Source: Streptococcus parasanguinis CC87K (GTDB lineage: Bacteria; Bacillota; Bacilli; Lactobacillales; Streptococcaceae). From it: a stretch of DNA of 64,000 nt. This document shows positions 1 through 6,916 of the stretch, piece by piece. The number at the start of each line of letters is the position of its first letter. The first letter of the stretch is position 1. The stretch is taken from NCBI RefSeq assembly GCF_000507765.1, contig NZ_KI669401.1:372001-436000 (forward strand). Direction: 5' to 3'. Below the pieces are notes generated by a model that had not been told where the DNA came from, searched no databases, and saw only the letters and a program-made list of their open reading frames with translations. The position numbers and the translations under genes were made by a program.

Positions 1-249
1 AACATAGAAACTGAGAATGTATCGATTTTTGAAAAGCTACTGTTTAAAATAGGCGATAATCACTATCCAAATGGTAAAACACCAAGAGATTTAAGAATGA
101 CTTTTTTATTTAGTAAAAAACAGGCATTGAAGAGTTATCGTATAGTAAAGAAATGGGAACCTAAGAATATTATTATTTCTCATGGACCGTGTATAGTTGG
201 ACAAGCAAAAGAAATGCTAAACCAAGCGTTCTCTTGGCTAGAGAAATAG
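1..249 (+). CDS. DUF4336-like metallo-hydrolase family protein, C-terminal fragment
   Basis: The reading frame is open from base 1 to a TAG at 247-249 and gives 82 residues; the start lies outside the window. The tail has a Trp followed a few residues later by IIISHG and then a QAFSWL-like helix. This resembles the end of DUF4336 proteins, which are distant relatives of metallo-beta-lactamases whose last His lies in an (L/I)xxHG motif. The family call rests on this short tail only. Most of the fold is unseen, so substrate and activity cannot be judged. Confidence 0.45.
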   Translation, partial: NIETENVSIFEKLLFKIGDNHYPNGKTPRDLRMTFLFSKKQALKSYRIVKKWEPKNIIISHGPCIVGQAKEMLNQAFSWLEK

Positions 250-508
250 TAATTTACTATAAAGAAATTAATAAAATATATCTAATATAATTGACTACAA
301 TTACTTGGAGTTGTCAAATTAAGATGTGGAATCTACTTAAATTGTTGATTCTAGGAGGTATCAGATGACACGAGAGAAAGAATATAGATTAGCTATCGGT
401 ATCTCTTAATTAGATTTAGTGAAAGAAGAATCCATTTTTTACTTGATTCCCCTCTCTATCTTATGGTAGTATGTATATACAAATTGTATGTACAAAGGAG
501 AGGTAGAA
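250..508 (+). other. intergenic region with a possible 14-codon ORF
   Basis: No conventional gene is visible. A strong Shine-Dalgarno (AGGAGG, 353-358) precedes ATG at 365, but the frame closes after 14 codons at 407-409 (begins MTREKEYRL). This could be a leader peptide or the start of a decayed gene. The toxin-antitoxin promoter lies at the right end. Confidence 0.3.
443..494 (+). promoter_or_regulatory. promoter and probable autoregulatory operator of the toxin-antitoxin pair
   Basis: TTGATT (443-448) and TAGTAT (467-472, with an upstream TG) are 18 bases apart. Just downstream are two near-palindromic GTATRTAC half sites (about 473-492). RelB-type antitoxins commonly repress their own operon through paired short palindromes, so this is the likely binding site. 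That role is inferred from position and symmetry. Confidence 0.5.
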
Positions 509-802
509 ATGGCAAACACGAAAGCAGTGAATTTTCGAGCAGATGCGATGTTTTACCAAAAAACAAAAGAGGTGCTTGCGGATAAAAAAATTTCTGTGTC
601 AGATGTCCTAAATGCAGTACTTCGAAAAATTGCTAATGGGACTGTGGATCCAGAAGAATTTGTTTCGAGTGATTTGCAGGACAAACAGTATCAGGTAGCC
701 TTTGAAGATTTGAAGAAGGAGATTTTAGTGGGGCATCAGGAAATCGCTCAAGGAAAAGTTACTTCTGTAGCCGATGTGAGAAAGGAATTTGGTCTTGACT
801 AA
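509..802 (+). CDS. RelB/DinJ-type antitoxin
   Basis: The protein has 97 residues and begins MANTKAVNFRAD. ATG at 509 is preferred over ATG at 488 because AAGGAGAGG sits 6-7 bases upstream of it. The N-terminus (VNFRADAMFYQKTKEVLADKKISVSDVLN) has the beta-strand plus two-helix look of ribbon-helix-helix RelB/DinJ antitoxins; the acidic C-terminus would wrap the toxin. The last codons overlap the toxin ORF downstream, so the two are translationally coupled. Expected role: neutralise the toxin and repress the operon together with it. Confidence 0.75.
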   Translation: MANTKAVNFRADAMFYQKTKEVLADKKISVSDVLNAVLRKIANGTVDPEEFVSSDLQDKQYQVAFEDLKKEILVGHQEIAQGKVTSVADVRKEFGLD

Positions 803-1133
803 GTTGAAACGTTATCAGGTCTTTCTTTCAGATCGTGCTAAGCAGGACTTGCGTGACATTCACGACTATATTCTTGTGAATTTTTATAGCCAGCAAGCTG
901 CAGATGGCAAAGTCGATTTGCTATTGAGCGCTCTTGAGACCCTAGAACTCTTTCCAGAAGCCTGTCCTCTGGTATCAAGCCGGGGCTATGGTGAGATGAC
1001 GAATGATGGAAAACCCTATCGTTATATGCCAATAGAGAACTATCTCGCATTTTATTATATGGAGAAGCATAGGGTGTATGTTGCCCGTATATTCAGTGCA
1101 AAGCAGGATTGGGTCAAGATTTTTTATAAGTAG
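789..1133 (+). CDS. RelE/ParE-superfamily toxin
   Basis: This 114-residue protein has the layout of RelE/ParE toxins: an early basic segment (VFLSDRAKQDLRDIHDYI), a central region and a C-terminal ARIFSAKQDW strand like the VxRIxHxRQDW end of the family. The start is one of the in-frame TTG codons (789 or 795); GAAAGGAA at 779-786 suits TTG 795 best, and the frame overlaps the antitoxin stop. The final strand retains basic residues expected for activity. Whether it cleaves ribosome-bound mRNA (RelE) or poisons gyrase (ParE) cannot be decided here. Confidence 0.75.
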   Translation: MVLTKLKRYQVFLSDRAKQDLRDIHDYILVNFYSQQAADGKVDLLLSALETLELFPEACPLVSSRGYGEMTNDGKPYRYMPIENYLAFYYMEKHRVYVARIFSAKQDWVKIFYK

Positions 1134-1147
1134 GATGAGGGACCCCC

Positions 1148-1585
1148 ATGTTAAAATCCAATAAGCTGATTATTTTTTTAATTTCTCTACCTTTTCTGAT
1201 GGTCCTTGTTTTCTATTCTCTTAGTGAGCATCCTTGATATAGTGATGATAGTAATTTCATTAGAAATCATGAAGCTGCTATTAAGAGTGAGATCATCGCA
1301 CACTTAGCCCAGGAAAAGCAAGGCATAAAGTCCGTGACCTTATTGCCAAATACTGCTAGAGGAGAGTATGATAATGGTGGTGATGTAAGTGGACATTACC
1401 ATATCTATTTTACAGCCTATGCTGATGATAACCCTGAGAGGACGTTAAGAGTAGAATTATCCTTCCCCGATGCCAGCATTCCCCCTTTTACCTTGTTTCA
1501 CCCTAACCCTTATAAAAGCAAGAGCCAAAAGATGGCCAATTGGTTGATGGGGAATATTGAAGTATCAAAGGAAGCGTCTAAATAG
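1148..1585 (+). pseudogene. small membrane-anchored protein interrupted by an in-frame TGA
   Basis: ATG at 1148 opens a frame with a hydrophobic N-terminal anchor (about residues 7-24). It stops at TGA 1235-1237 (codon 30), and the same frame continues open to 1585. Without the TGA the product would have about 145 residues: an anchor followed by a soluble domain containing GHYHIYFTAYADDNPERTLRVEL. A TGG-to-TGA change would explain it. The downstream part alone could start at GTG 1334 but has no clear ribosome site. The family is not recognised. Confidence 0.6.
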
Positions 1586-1600
1586 AAATAAGAACAAGTC

Positions 1601-2044
1601 ATGATGAATAGAATAGTAGATGATCAGATAGTGCTTATTCCTTATTATAGGAATGATGAGATCTCCCTTCTTTGGTATCAAGATAGTGAGGTTTGCAAAC
1701 AAGTTGATAATACTGAACAGATTTACGATCTAATAAAACTTCATAAAATGTATGATTACCTAACTTCACACGGATCTTGCTATTATATCCAATATGAGGG
1801 TGTGTTAGTTGGAGATGTGACACTTCAAGATAACTCAGAACTTTCTATAGTGATCAGCAAAGAGTATCAAAATTTACAGATCGGAAGACGATGTATTTCT
1901 AAAATGATACAGCTGGCCAAAGAAAAAGAGATGGTTAAGGTAACTGCTCAAATTTATCCTTTTAATACCCAAAGTCAAAGAATGTTTTTGGCTTTGGGAT
2001 TTCAGAAAGTAGATGAAAAGTTGTATGAATATACGTTGATATAG
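1601..2044 (+). CDS. GNAT-family N-acetyltransferase
   Basis: This 147-residue protein has the GNAT core: GDVTL (beta-4 region), LSIVISKEYQNLQIGRRCISKMIQLAKEK (the acetyl-CoA pyrophosphate loop, here QNLQIGR in place of the usual Q/RxxGxG/A, then helix 3) and YPFNTQSQRMFLALGFQKV (the Asn and GF of motif B). It would transfer acetyl from acetyl-CoA to an amine; the acceptor is unknown. Tandem ATGs at 1601 and 1604 leave the exact start open. It converges on the ABC exporter operon, with a hairpin between them. Confidence 0.75.
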   Translation: MMNRIVDDQIVLIPYYRNDEISLLWYQDSEVCKQVDNTEQIYDLIKLHKMYDYLTSHGSCYYIQYEGVLVGDVTLQDNSELSIVISKEYQNLQIGRRCISKMIQLAKEKEMVKVTAQIYPFNTQSQRMFLALGFQKVDEKLYEYTLI

Positions 2045-2170
2045 AACAGTTGTATATCTCCATATATATTAAGACTGTAATCTACTGTTTATAAAACAAT
2101 GTTCATGAAAAATAGAGTTAAAGGGTACCTACTGATACATGGACAAGAGGTTTTTTCAGAAATCTAAAAA

Positions 2171-2214
2171 TGAAGAGAACACCAACAGATGATTTTTTGT
2201 TGGTGTTCTCTTCA
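2171..2214. terminator. bidirectional terminator-like hairpin
   Basis: Perfect 17-bp arms at 2171-2187 and 2198-2214 with a T-rich loop lie between two convergent genes. The symmetry allows use from both sides, although the T-tracts are weak. Confidence 0.6.
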
Positions 2215-2279
2215 TTTGATTTTACGATCTATCTCGCTTTTGCTTTAAAGTAAAAGCTGGCATGGAATTATTCAGGCAT

Positions 2280-2996
2280 CTAGTTAGATTTTTGTTTATT
2301 CAACAGGAGGATAGATGATATTATTGCAATGCAAGATACAAGAATCAGATACCAAAGATTTTCAAGACCAAAACCATGATCTAGCATCAAGCGGTATCCC
2401 CAAGAAGCGGGGAAAAGACGCCCGATTGCTTGAAGAAAATCAGGCAGTAAGGTGATGGGAAACATGATTCCTGAGAGCATAATTGAGGGTAAAAATACAA
2501 GTTGCGCTATCATGGTCAGCTTTGCTTGATTTTTTACAGTAAGGCCCAGTATACTTCCGATACTCAACGATACAAAAATGTAGATGGCAAGCGCGAGAAA
2601 GAATAAGGGAAATTGACTTGGTAGACTTGCTTTAAATAAAATTGGAGCAAGTAGTAGGATCACTATGCAAGTCATTATCAAATGAACAAAGGCAGAGAGA
2701 ACTATGGTCACCAATCCTAAATGAATAGGCACACCATTTGCTTTATAAATCTTTTTTATGTCGCTTCCGTATGTTTCAATCAAGGAAGGCGGTAAACCGA
2801 GAAAGGCTCCCATTGAAACACTCATGACAATCATTGACTGTATAAGTGTGCTACCCATTTCAGGCATAACGGAAGTAAAAATACCACCCATGAGAAGAAA
2901 GAAAATAATCGGTACAATATAGTAAGTAACCAAGAGAGACTTACTTCGTATGTCCAATTTCCACTGTAATGTTAGGCTATATAAAAAACCATTCAT
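2280..2996 (-). CDS. ABC-2 type exporter permease
   Basis: The protein has 238 residues and six hydrophobic segments, with a conserved LGLTVKNQAKLTMIAQLVFLPSIMLSGIMFP stretch typical of ABC-2 permeases (the SG.MFP signature before the last helices). It overlaps the upstream ATPase by 4 bases (2993-2996), so it is co-translated with it. The pair should form a half-transporter dimer that exports a drug, peptide or lipid-like substrate. The linked MerR regulator suggests induction by a small molecule. Confidence 0.85.
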   Translation of the reverse strand: MNGFLYSLTLQWKLDIRSKSLLVTYYIVPIIFFLLMGGIFTSVMPEMGSTLIQSMIVMSVSMGAFLGLPPSLIETYGSDIKKIYKANGVPIHLGLVTIVLSAFVHLIMTCIVILLLAPILFKASLPSQFPLFFLALAIYIFVSLSIGSILGLTVKNQAKLTMIAQLVFLPSIMLSGIMFPITLLPDFLQAIGRLFPASWGYRLMLDHGFGLENLWYLILVSCIAIISSILLLNKQKSN

Positions 2997-3808
2997 TCCA
3001 AACCCCTCCTTGCCATTTCAATGAAATGCTGCTCCAGTGTGCCACGATCAACCTTGATATCCAATATCTGGATATTTTTCTGTTTGCATTCTTCCAATAA
3101 TGAAATTAAGCTATCCTCGATCGTATCTGTTTCAAAAGATTCCTCTCCGTCCCGGGTCTTTAAATGGATGAAATATTTTCTTCCCAACCTGTCTGTCAGT
3201 TCTGAAGGAGTACCACAAAAGACAATCTTTCCACTATTCAAAATAGCAATGCGGTCACATAGGGTTTCAACTTCGGCCATATCGTGGCTTGCCAAGACGA
3301 TTGTCTTTTCCTGTGATTTGAGCTTTCGGATTTGTTCATGGAGAGATAGTCGTCCTTCAACATCAAGTCCCGCTGTCGGTTCATCGAGAAAAATAATATC
3401 CGGGTTACTGATAAGTGCAAGAGCAAGATGTAATCTCCTTTTTTGACCGGTGGATAATTCTATGTATTGCGACTGTTCAATTTCTTTTATTCCAAGGGCC
3501 TTTAGCATAGCATCATCAATGTATGTATGATTCCATTTTGCAAAGAGCTTTATGGCTTCCATTGGTTTGATGTGGACGGGTAGAGAGGAGAACTGTAGTT
3601 GAATTCCGGTTTTCCCATTTACAACTATAGTGCCTTCGTCATATTTTCTCAGACCTTCGATACATTCAAGCGTTGTTGTTTTACCAGCTCCGTTCACTCC
3701 GAGCAGAGCAAAGATTTCTCCTTGTTTGATTTGAAAATCGAGACCACTAAGAACCATATTGCTACCATAACTTTTCTTTAATCCAGAAACCTCTATTGCG
3801 TTTTTCAT
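2993..3808 (-). CDS. ABC transporter ATP-binding protein
   Basis: This 271-residue nucleotide-binding protein has all motifs in order: Walker A GVNGAGKTT (about residues 37-45), Q-loop QLQFSS, signature LSTGQKRRL, Walker B IIFLDEPTAGLD and switch His in ASHDMAEVE. The C-terminal 60 residues are an accessory extension common in drug-resistance ATPases. It overlaps the regulator gene by 4 bases upstream and the permease by 4 bases downstream, so the three form one tight operon. Confidence 0.9.
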   Translation of the reverse strand: MKNAIEVSGLKKSYGSNMVLSGLDFQIKQGEIFALLGVNGAGKTTTLECIEGLRKYDEGTIVVNGKTGIQLQFSSLPVHIKPMEAIKLFAKWNHTYIDDAMLKALGIKEIEQSQYIELSTGQKRRLHLALALISNPDIIFLDEPTAGLDVEGRLSLHEQIRKLKSQEKTIVLASHDMAEVETLCDRIAILNSGKIVFCGTPSELTDRLGRKYFIHLKTRDGEESFETDTIEDSLISLLEECKQKNIQILDIKVDRGTLEQHFIEMARRGLE

Positions 3809-4608
3809 GGTTCTACCTCCTCAAAAGGATTTGTTCCAAGCCTTGAAAAATAGACTTGTAGGGCGGGTCCTATATAATCATTGACGATTTTTTGCTTTTC
3901 TTCCCAAGCGTTTGAGGCGGTATCAATAGTACCAACTTCCATCAACTTAGGAAGCATGCTCATATCACCATTTGTAAACTCCATAATCAAGCCCCAGTAT
4001 TCTTTCACAACCTGTTGGCTTTGTTCGCTTTCAGCTGGTACGTTTTCTTTTTGAAGCTCTACGATTTGATCACTTAGGCGGTTCAATCTGTCCATAAAGT
4101 CAAGTCCGCTTTTCTTGTCAAATCGACTGCGTATCTGGTCGAGTGTATTATCATCAAAGCGCTTAATGAGAGAGTAGGAGTCATTCTTCATCTGTAGATT
4201 GACGATGATGTCTGCATACTTCTTAAAATTGACCGTCTGTATTTGTAAAACTTCTGCCTTTAACTGCTCTATTGCGACTAAAGAATCCTTAAGTTGTTCA
4301 ATATTTTTACGAATAGTATCTGCTTGCTCTGTAAGAGCATTGGCAACATCATCAGGTGTTTTCAAAGAGATCAAACGCCCCTTTATATCCTTGAGAGAAA
4401 AACCTAATGATTTTAAAGACAATATCTGATGGAGTAGCACTAAGTCTTTATCGGTATAAAGCCTGCGACCTCCCTCACTTTCTGCCGATGGGGAAAGCAC
4501 CCCTTCTTTATCATAGTATTGTAGAGTACGGACAGTAACGTTCATTTTCTTAGCAAGTTCCCCAACCGTCATAAATCCTTCCGGAATTGCTCTATATTTA
4601 GCCATCAT
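3805..4608 (-). CDS. MerR-family transcriptional regulator
   Basis: The protein has 267 residues. The N-terminal winged helix is clear (TVGELAKKMNVTVRTLQYYDKEGVLSPS.., then GGRRLYTDKDL), followed by a long dimerisation helix and a C-terminal ligand-binding-like domain of the TipAS type. The start at 4608 is preferred: GAGGAGGTG lies just upstream and would be inside the coding region if the more distal ATG (4623) were used. Its promoter has the 19-base spacer that MerR proteins act on, so it probably controls itself and the transporter. Confidence 0.85.
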   Translation of the reverse strand: MMAKYRAIPEGFMTVGELAKKMNVTVRTLQYYDKEGVLSPSAESEGGRRLYTDKDLVLLHQILSLKSLGFSLKDIKGRLISLKTPDDVANALTEQADTIRKNIEQLKDSLVAIEQLKAEVLQIQTVNFKKYADIIVNLQMKNDSYSLIKRFDDNTLDQIRSRFDKKSGLDFMDRLNRLSDQIVELQKENVPAESEQSQQVVKEYWGLIMEFTNGDMSMLPKLMEVGTIDTASNAWEEKQKIVNDYIGPALQVYFSRLGTNPFEEVEP

Positions 4609-4627
4609 TACCCACCTCCTCATACTT

Positions 4628-4658
4628 ATTATACATCGTTACGTAAGGTCATGAACAA
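4628..4658 (-). promoter_or_regulatory. MerR-type promoter with 19-base spacer
   Basis: On the minus strand TTGTTC (4658-4653) and TATAAT (4633-4628) are 19 bases apart, longer than the usual 17. The spacer contains ACCTTACGTAACG with a central TTACGTAA palindrome. MerR-family activators untwist such over-long spacers, so this is the likely operator of the regulator-transporter operon. Confidence 0.65.
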
Positions 4659-4698
4659 GAGTTTTTGAAAAAATAAATTTTTTGTAACTGCTTTTTTC

Positions 4699-4707
4699 TG
4701 CTATAAT
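4699..4707 (+). promoter_or_regulatory. extended -10 promoter of the nuclease gene
   Basis: TG-C-TATAAT lies 31 bases before the nuclease ATG. A T-rich, weak -35 (TTTTTG, 4679-4684) is 17 bases upstream. The divergent MerR promoter lies within 50 bases, so regulation may be shared. Confidence 0.5.
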
Positions 4708-4737
4708 AATACTAAATAGTAATGCGGGAGTTTTATC

Positions 4738-5757
4738 ATGGTTACAAAACGGTTGTTGAAAAATGTCATTGTTACAATGGTCACGATATTCATTTCTATG
4801 GCCTGTATTCAAGGGGCTCAAGCCCAGCAAACTGGACTCGACTATCAGAGTCTTAACCTGCTACCTTTTACTGGTAACAATCAGCTAGTTCTAGGTGAGT
4901 TTGATCATTTAGGTCGTGCGACCTCCGCTCATATTCAGCTGCAGGATAAGGATGAACCTAAGCAGAAAAGAGAGCCACGTCTCAAACATAATCCTGTTGG
5001 TTGGCATAATTATAAGATCGCTTATGGAAACAAGGGAAAGAAGGCCTGGTTGTTCCACAGAGGGCATTTGATTGGCTATCAGTTTAGCGGTCTGACCAAT
5101 GAAGGGAAAAATCTGGTTCCTCTAACTGCCTGGACTAATACGGGGAATTATAAAGGGACAGCGGATAGTAATGTGGAGGGCATGCTCTACTACGAGAAAC
5201 GACTCGATAGCTGGCTGGCCACCCACCCAAATTACTGGTTAGACTACAAGGTGACCCCGGTCTATACTGGTGATGAATTAATTCCTCGGCAGGTGACCTT
5301 GCAATATGTAGGAATTGATCGAGATGGCAACCTTTTACCTATCCATCTAAGTAGTCCCAAAGAGTCGGTAGATGCTTATGGGATCACCACCGTGACCTTG
5401 GACAACTACTCTAAGAATGCGACCATTGACTATCTGAAGGGGACTGCCAAGCCATCTTTAGTGCCGACAGAACCAAGTAGCCAACCACAACCAGCCAGCC
5501 CTTCTGTAGAGACGCAACCAAGTCAAGCCCCTCAACCGAGTCAAGCAGTAGAACCAGCTCAGCCAGTCCAACCTGTCGAACCTGTAGCACCAACTCGTCA
5601 ACTGGCTCCAGTAGTTTATGTAGCCAGAAATGGGAGTGCGGATGTTTATTGGTACTCTTTGGACAGTATGCCTCGCAATACTAATTTTTCTAAGGTGGTT
5701 CAGATGTCAGAAGAGCAAGCGCTAAGTCTTGGAAAGCGGCATACAAGTAAGGAATGA
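4738..5757 (+). CDS. secreted DNA/RNA non-specific endonuclease
   Basis: The protein has 339 residues. A signal peptide ends near AQA (about 28-30). The nuclease core carries HRGHLIG (residues 107-113, catalytic His110 in the RGH motif) and the metal-ligand Asn region WTNTGNYKG (132-140), as in the beta-beta-alpha-metal family of streptococcal EndA and Spd nucleases. A Pro/Gln-rich linker (about 240-290, PSQ/PVE repeats) leads to a small C-terminal domain that looks like a cysteine-less version of the YHxxxC wall-associated module. Expected role: degrade extracellular DNA for nutrition, trap escape or transformation. Confidence 0.85.
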   Translation: MVTKRLLKNVIVTMVTIFISMACIQGAQAQQTGLDYQSLNLLPFTGNNQLVLGEFDHLGRATSAHIQLQDKDEPKQKREPRLKHNPVGWHNYKIAYGNKGKKAWLFHRGHLIGYQFSGLTNEGKNLVPLTAWTNTGNYKGTADSNVEGMLYYEKRLDSWLATHPNYWLDYKVTPVYTGDELIPRQVTLQYVGIDRDGNLLPIHLSSPKESVDAYGITTVTLDNYSKNATIDYLKGTAKPSLVPTEPSSQPQPASPSVETQPSQAPQPSQAVEPAQPVQPVEPVAPTRQLAPVVYVARNGSADVYWYSLDSMPRNTNFSKVVQMSEEQALSLGKRHTSKE

Positions 5758-5780
5758 AGATCAGTTATTTTGATAATGAG

Positions 5781-5803
5781 AAAGCCCATTTGCTGGGCTT
5801 TTT
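5781..5803 (+). terminator. intrinsic terminator after the nuclease gene
   Basis: An 8-bp stem AAAGCCCA/TGGGCTTT (5781-5788 / 5794-5801) is followed by a T-run. The same AAGCCCA hairpin type recurs after the Fic gene. Confidence 0.8.
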
Positions 5804-5848
5804 GTGTAGGGTAAGTACTAAATAGGAGAACTAAAATGATTTAAAATA

Positions 5849-5857
5849 TGCTATAAT
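5849..5857 (+). promoter_or_regulatory. extended -10 promoter of the Fic pair
   Basis: TG-C-TATAAT lies only 20 bases before the antitoxin ATG, giving a very short leader that just fits the GGAGG at 5866-5870. No good -35 is seen. Confidence 0.5.
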
Positions 5858-5876
5858 AATAGGACGGAGGTAGAAT

Positions 5877-6053
5877 ATGACCTTAGATGTAGATAAAGAA
5901 AAAATGATGATTATGGGTGTGATTTTTGACAACAAAAAGGTTTTTAAGAGTGTCTGGTTTGCTCTGAGCACCAATATGATTGAAGGATGGCATCCCACGG
6001 TAGAAGACGTGGAGCGACTGAGAGAAGAGGCAGTTGCATTAGGAGTTGGATAA
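5877..6053 (+). CDS. class I Fic antitoxin (VbhA-like)
   Basis: A 58-residue protein starts at ATG 5877, 6 bases after GGAGG. It contains STNMIEGW: T32-x-x-x-E36-G37 matches the inhibitory (S/T)xxxE(G/N) motif of class I Fic antitoxins. In those, the Glu enters the Fic active site and blocks productive ATP binding. The stop overlaps the Fic ATG (TAATG at 6051-6055), which is typical of a coupled antitoxin-toxin pair. The C-terminus (PTVEDVERLREEAVALG) resembles the helical end of VbhA antitoxins. Confidence 0.75.
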   Translation: MTLDVDKEKMMIMGVIFDNKKVFKSVWFALSTNMIEGWHPTVEDVERLREEAVALGVG

Positions 6054-6664
6054 TGGTCAGAAAAATATATGAAGGGTATGATTATATAGACCCTGATAAT
6101 TTATACACCTATCCCCATTCATCTGTTCTCATAAATAAATTTAATGAGAAAAATGATAATAAAGCACGAGAATTAGAATATCGTTTAGTAGCAAGTCAAA
6201 GTTTAAAACTGTTTATTAATCCAATTGAAGTAAATACTGTTTCAGATATTTTAAAGATTCATAAGTTTCTTTTTGAAGGAATGTATACTTGGGCAGGTCA
6301 ATACCGTCAAGTAAATATCTCTAAAAGTGGAAATGCTTTTATGCCAGTTCAGTCTTTTGATATGGCAGAAAAATTTTTAAATACTTTGCTTTCAAACTAT
6401 TTACTGAACGCAAATAATAAAATTGAGATTTGTAAAAGTTTAGCTGAGATATTAGATAATCTAAATTATTTTCACCCATTTCGAGAAGGAAATGGTCGTA
6501 CTCAACGAGAAGTTATCCGTTCTTTAGCTTTGATGAAAGGCTATGAATGTGAAATTTCAATTGGTTTAGATGATGATATCTATCACTTATATATGGATGG
6601 AACAGTTTATGGAGATACTAGTAAGCTCGAAAAACTGTTCAATAAACTATTAACAGAAATATAG
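6053..6664 (+). CDS. fic: Fic-domain adenylyltransferase toxin
   Basis: The protein has 203 residues from ATG 6053, which overlaps the antitoxin stop. The Fic core motif is intact as HPFREGNGRTQR (HxFx[D/E]GNGRxxR), with a plausible flap upstream (TWAGQYRQVNISKSGNAF). Such enzymes transfer AMP from ATP to a target protein; in the VbhT/FicT group the targets are GyrB and ParE. No extra targeting domain is present. AT-rich codon use relative to the flanking nuclease and amylase genes suggests horizontal transfer. Confidence 0.85.
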   Translation: MVRKIYEGYDYIDPDNLYTYPHSSVLINKFNEKNDNKARELEYRLVASQSLKLFINPIEVNTVSDILKIHKFLFEGMYTWAGQYRQVNISKSGNAFMPVQSFDMAEKFLNTLLSNYLLNANNKIEICKSLAEILDNLNYFHPFREGNGRTQREVIRSLALMKGYECEISIGLDDDIYHLYMDGTVYGDTSKLEKLFNKLLTEI

Positions 6665-6741
6665 ATCTGTAGTATATTTTAGTAGGAAACAGTATAAAGT
6701 GATGCTTATAAGGTAAAGTCATTGCTTCAACAAAAATCTTT

Positions 6742-6764
6742 AAGCCCAATTGATGGGCTTTTTG
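6742..6764 (+). terminator. intrinsic terminator after fic
   Basis: Stem AAGCCCA (6742-6748) / TGGGCTT (6754-6760) is followed by a T-run. Confidence 0.75.
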
Positions 6765-6814
6765 TGTGGCATTACAATCTTAAAAAGTTAGAGGTCTAAT
6801 ATTCTCTAAAGATC

Positions 6815-6869
6815 TTGCAAACGTTTTTATAAAGTAGTATACTAGAAATAGTTTATGGAATCGTTTGCA
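6815..6869 (+). promoter_or_regulatory. promoter with two LacI/CcpA-type operators
   Basis: TTGCAA (6815-6820) and TATACT (6838-6843) are 17 bases apart. TGCAAACGTTTTTA (6816-6829) overlaps the -35, and TGGAATCGTTTGCA (6856-6869) lies downstream of the -10. Both are one- or two-mismatch versions of the catabolite-response/MalR operator (TGNAANCGNTNNCA). Control by CcpA and/or MalR is inferred for the maltodextrin hydrolase. Confidence 0.6.
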
Positions 6870-6916
6870 TAAAACGGTAAATGATGAAAAGAGAGTATAG
6901 TAGGAGACGAGGACAA

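Noticed and set aside
365-409. A 14-codon gene with a strong ribosome site
   Set aside because: Too short to support as a protein-coding gene; noted within the intergenic entry.
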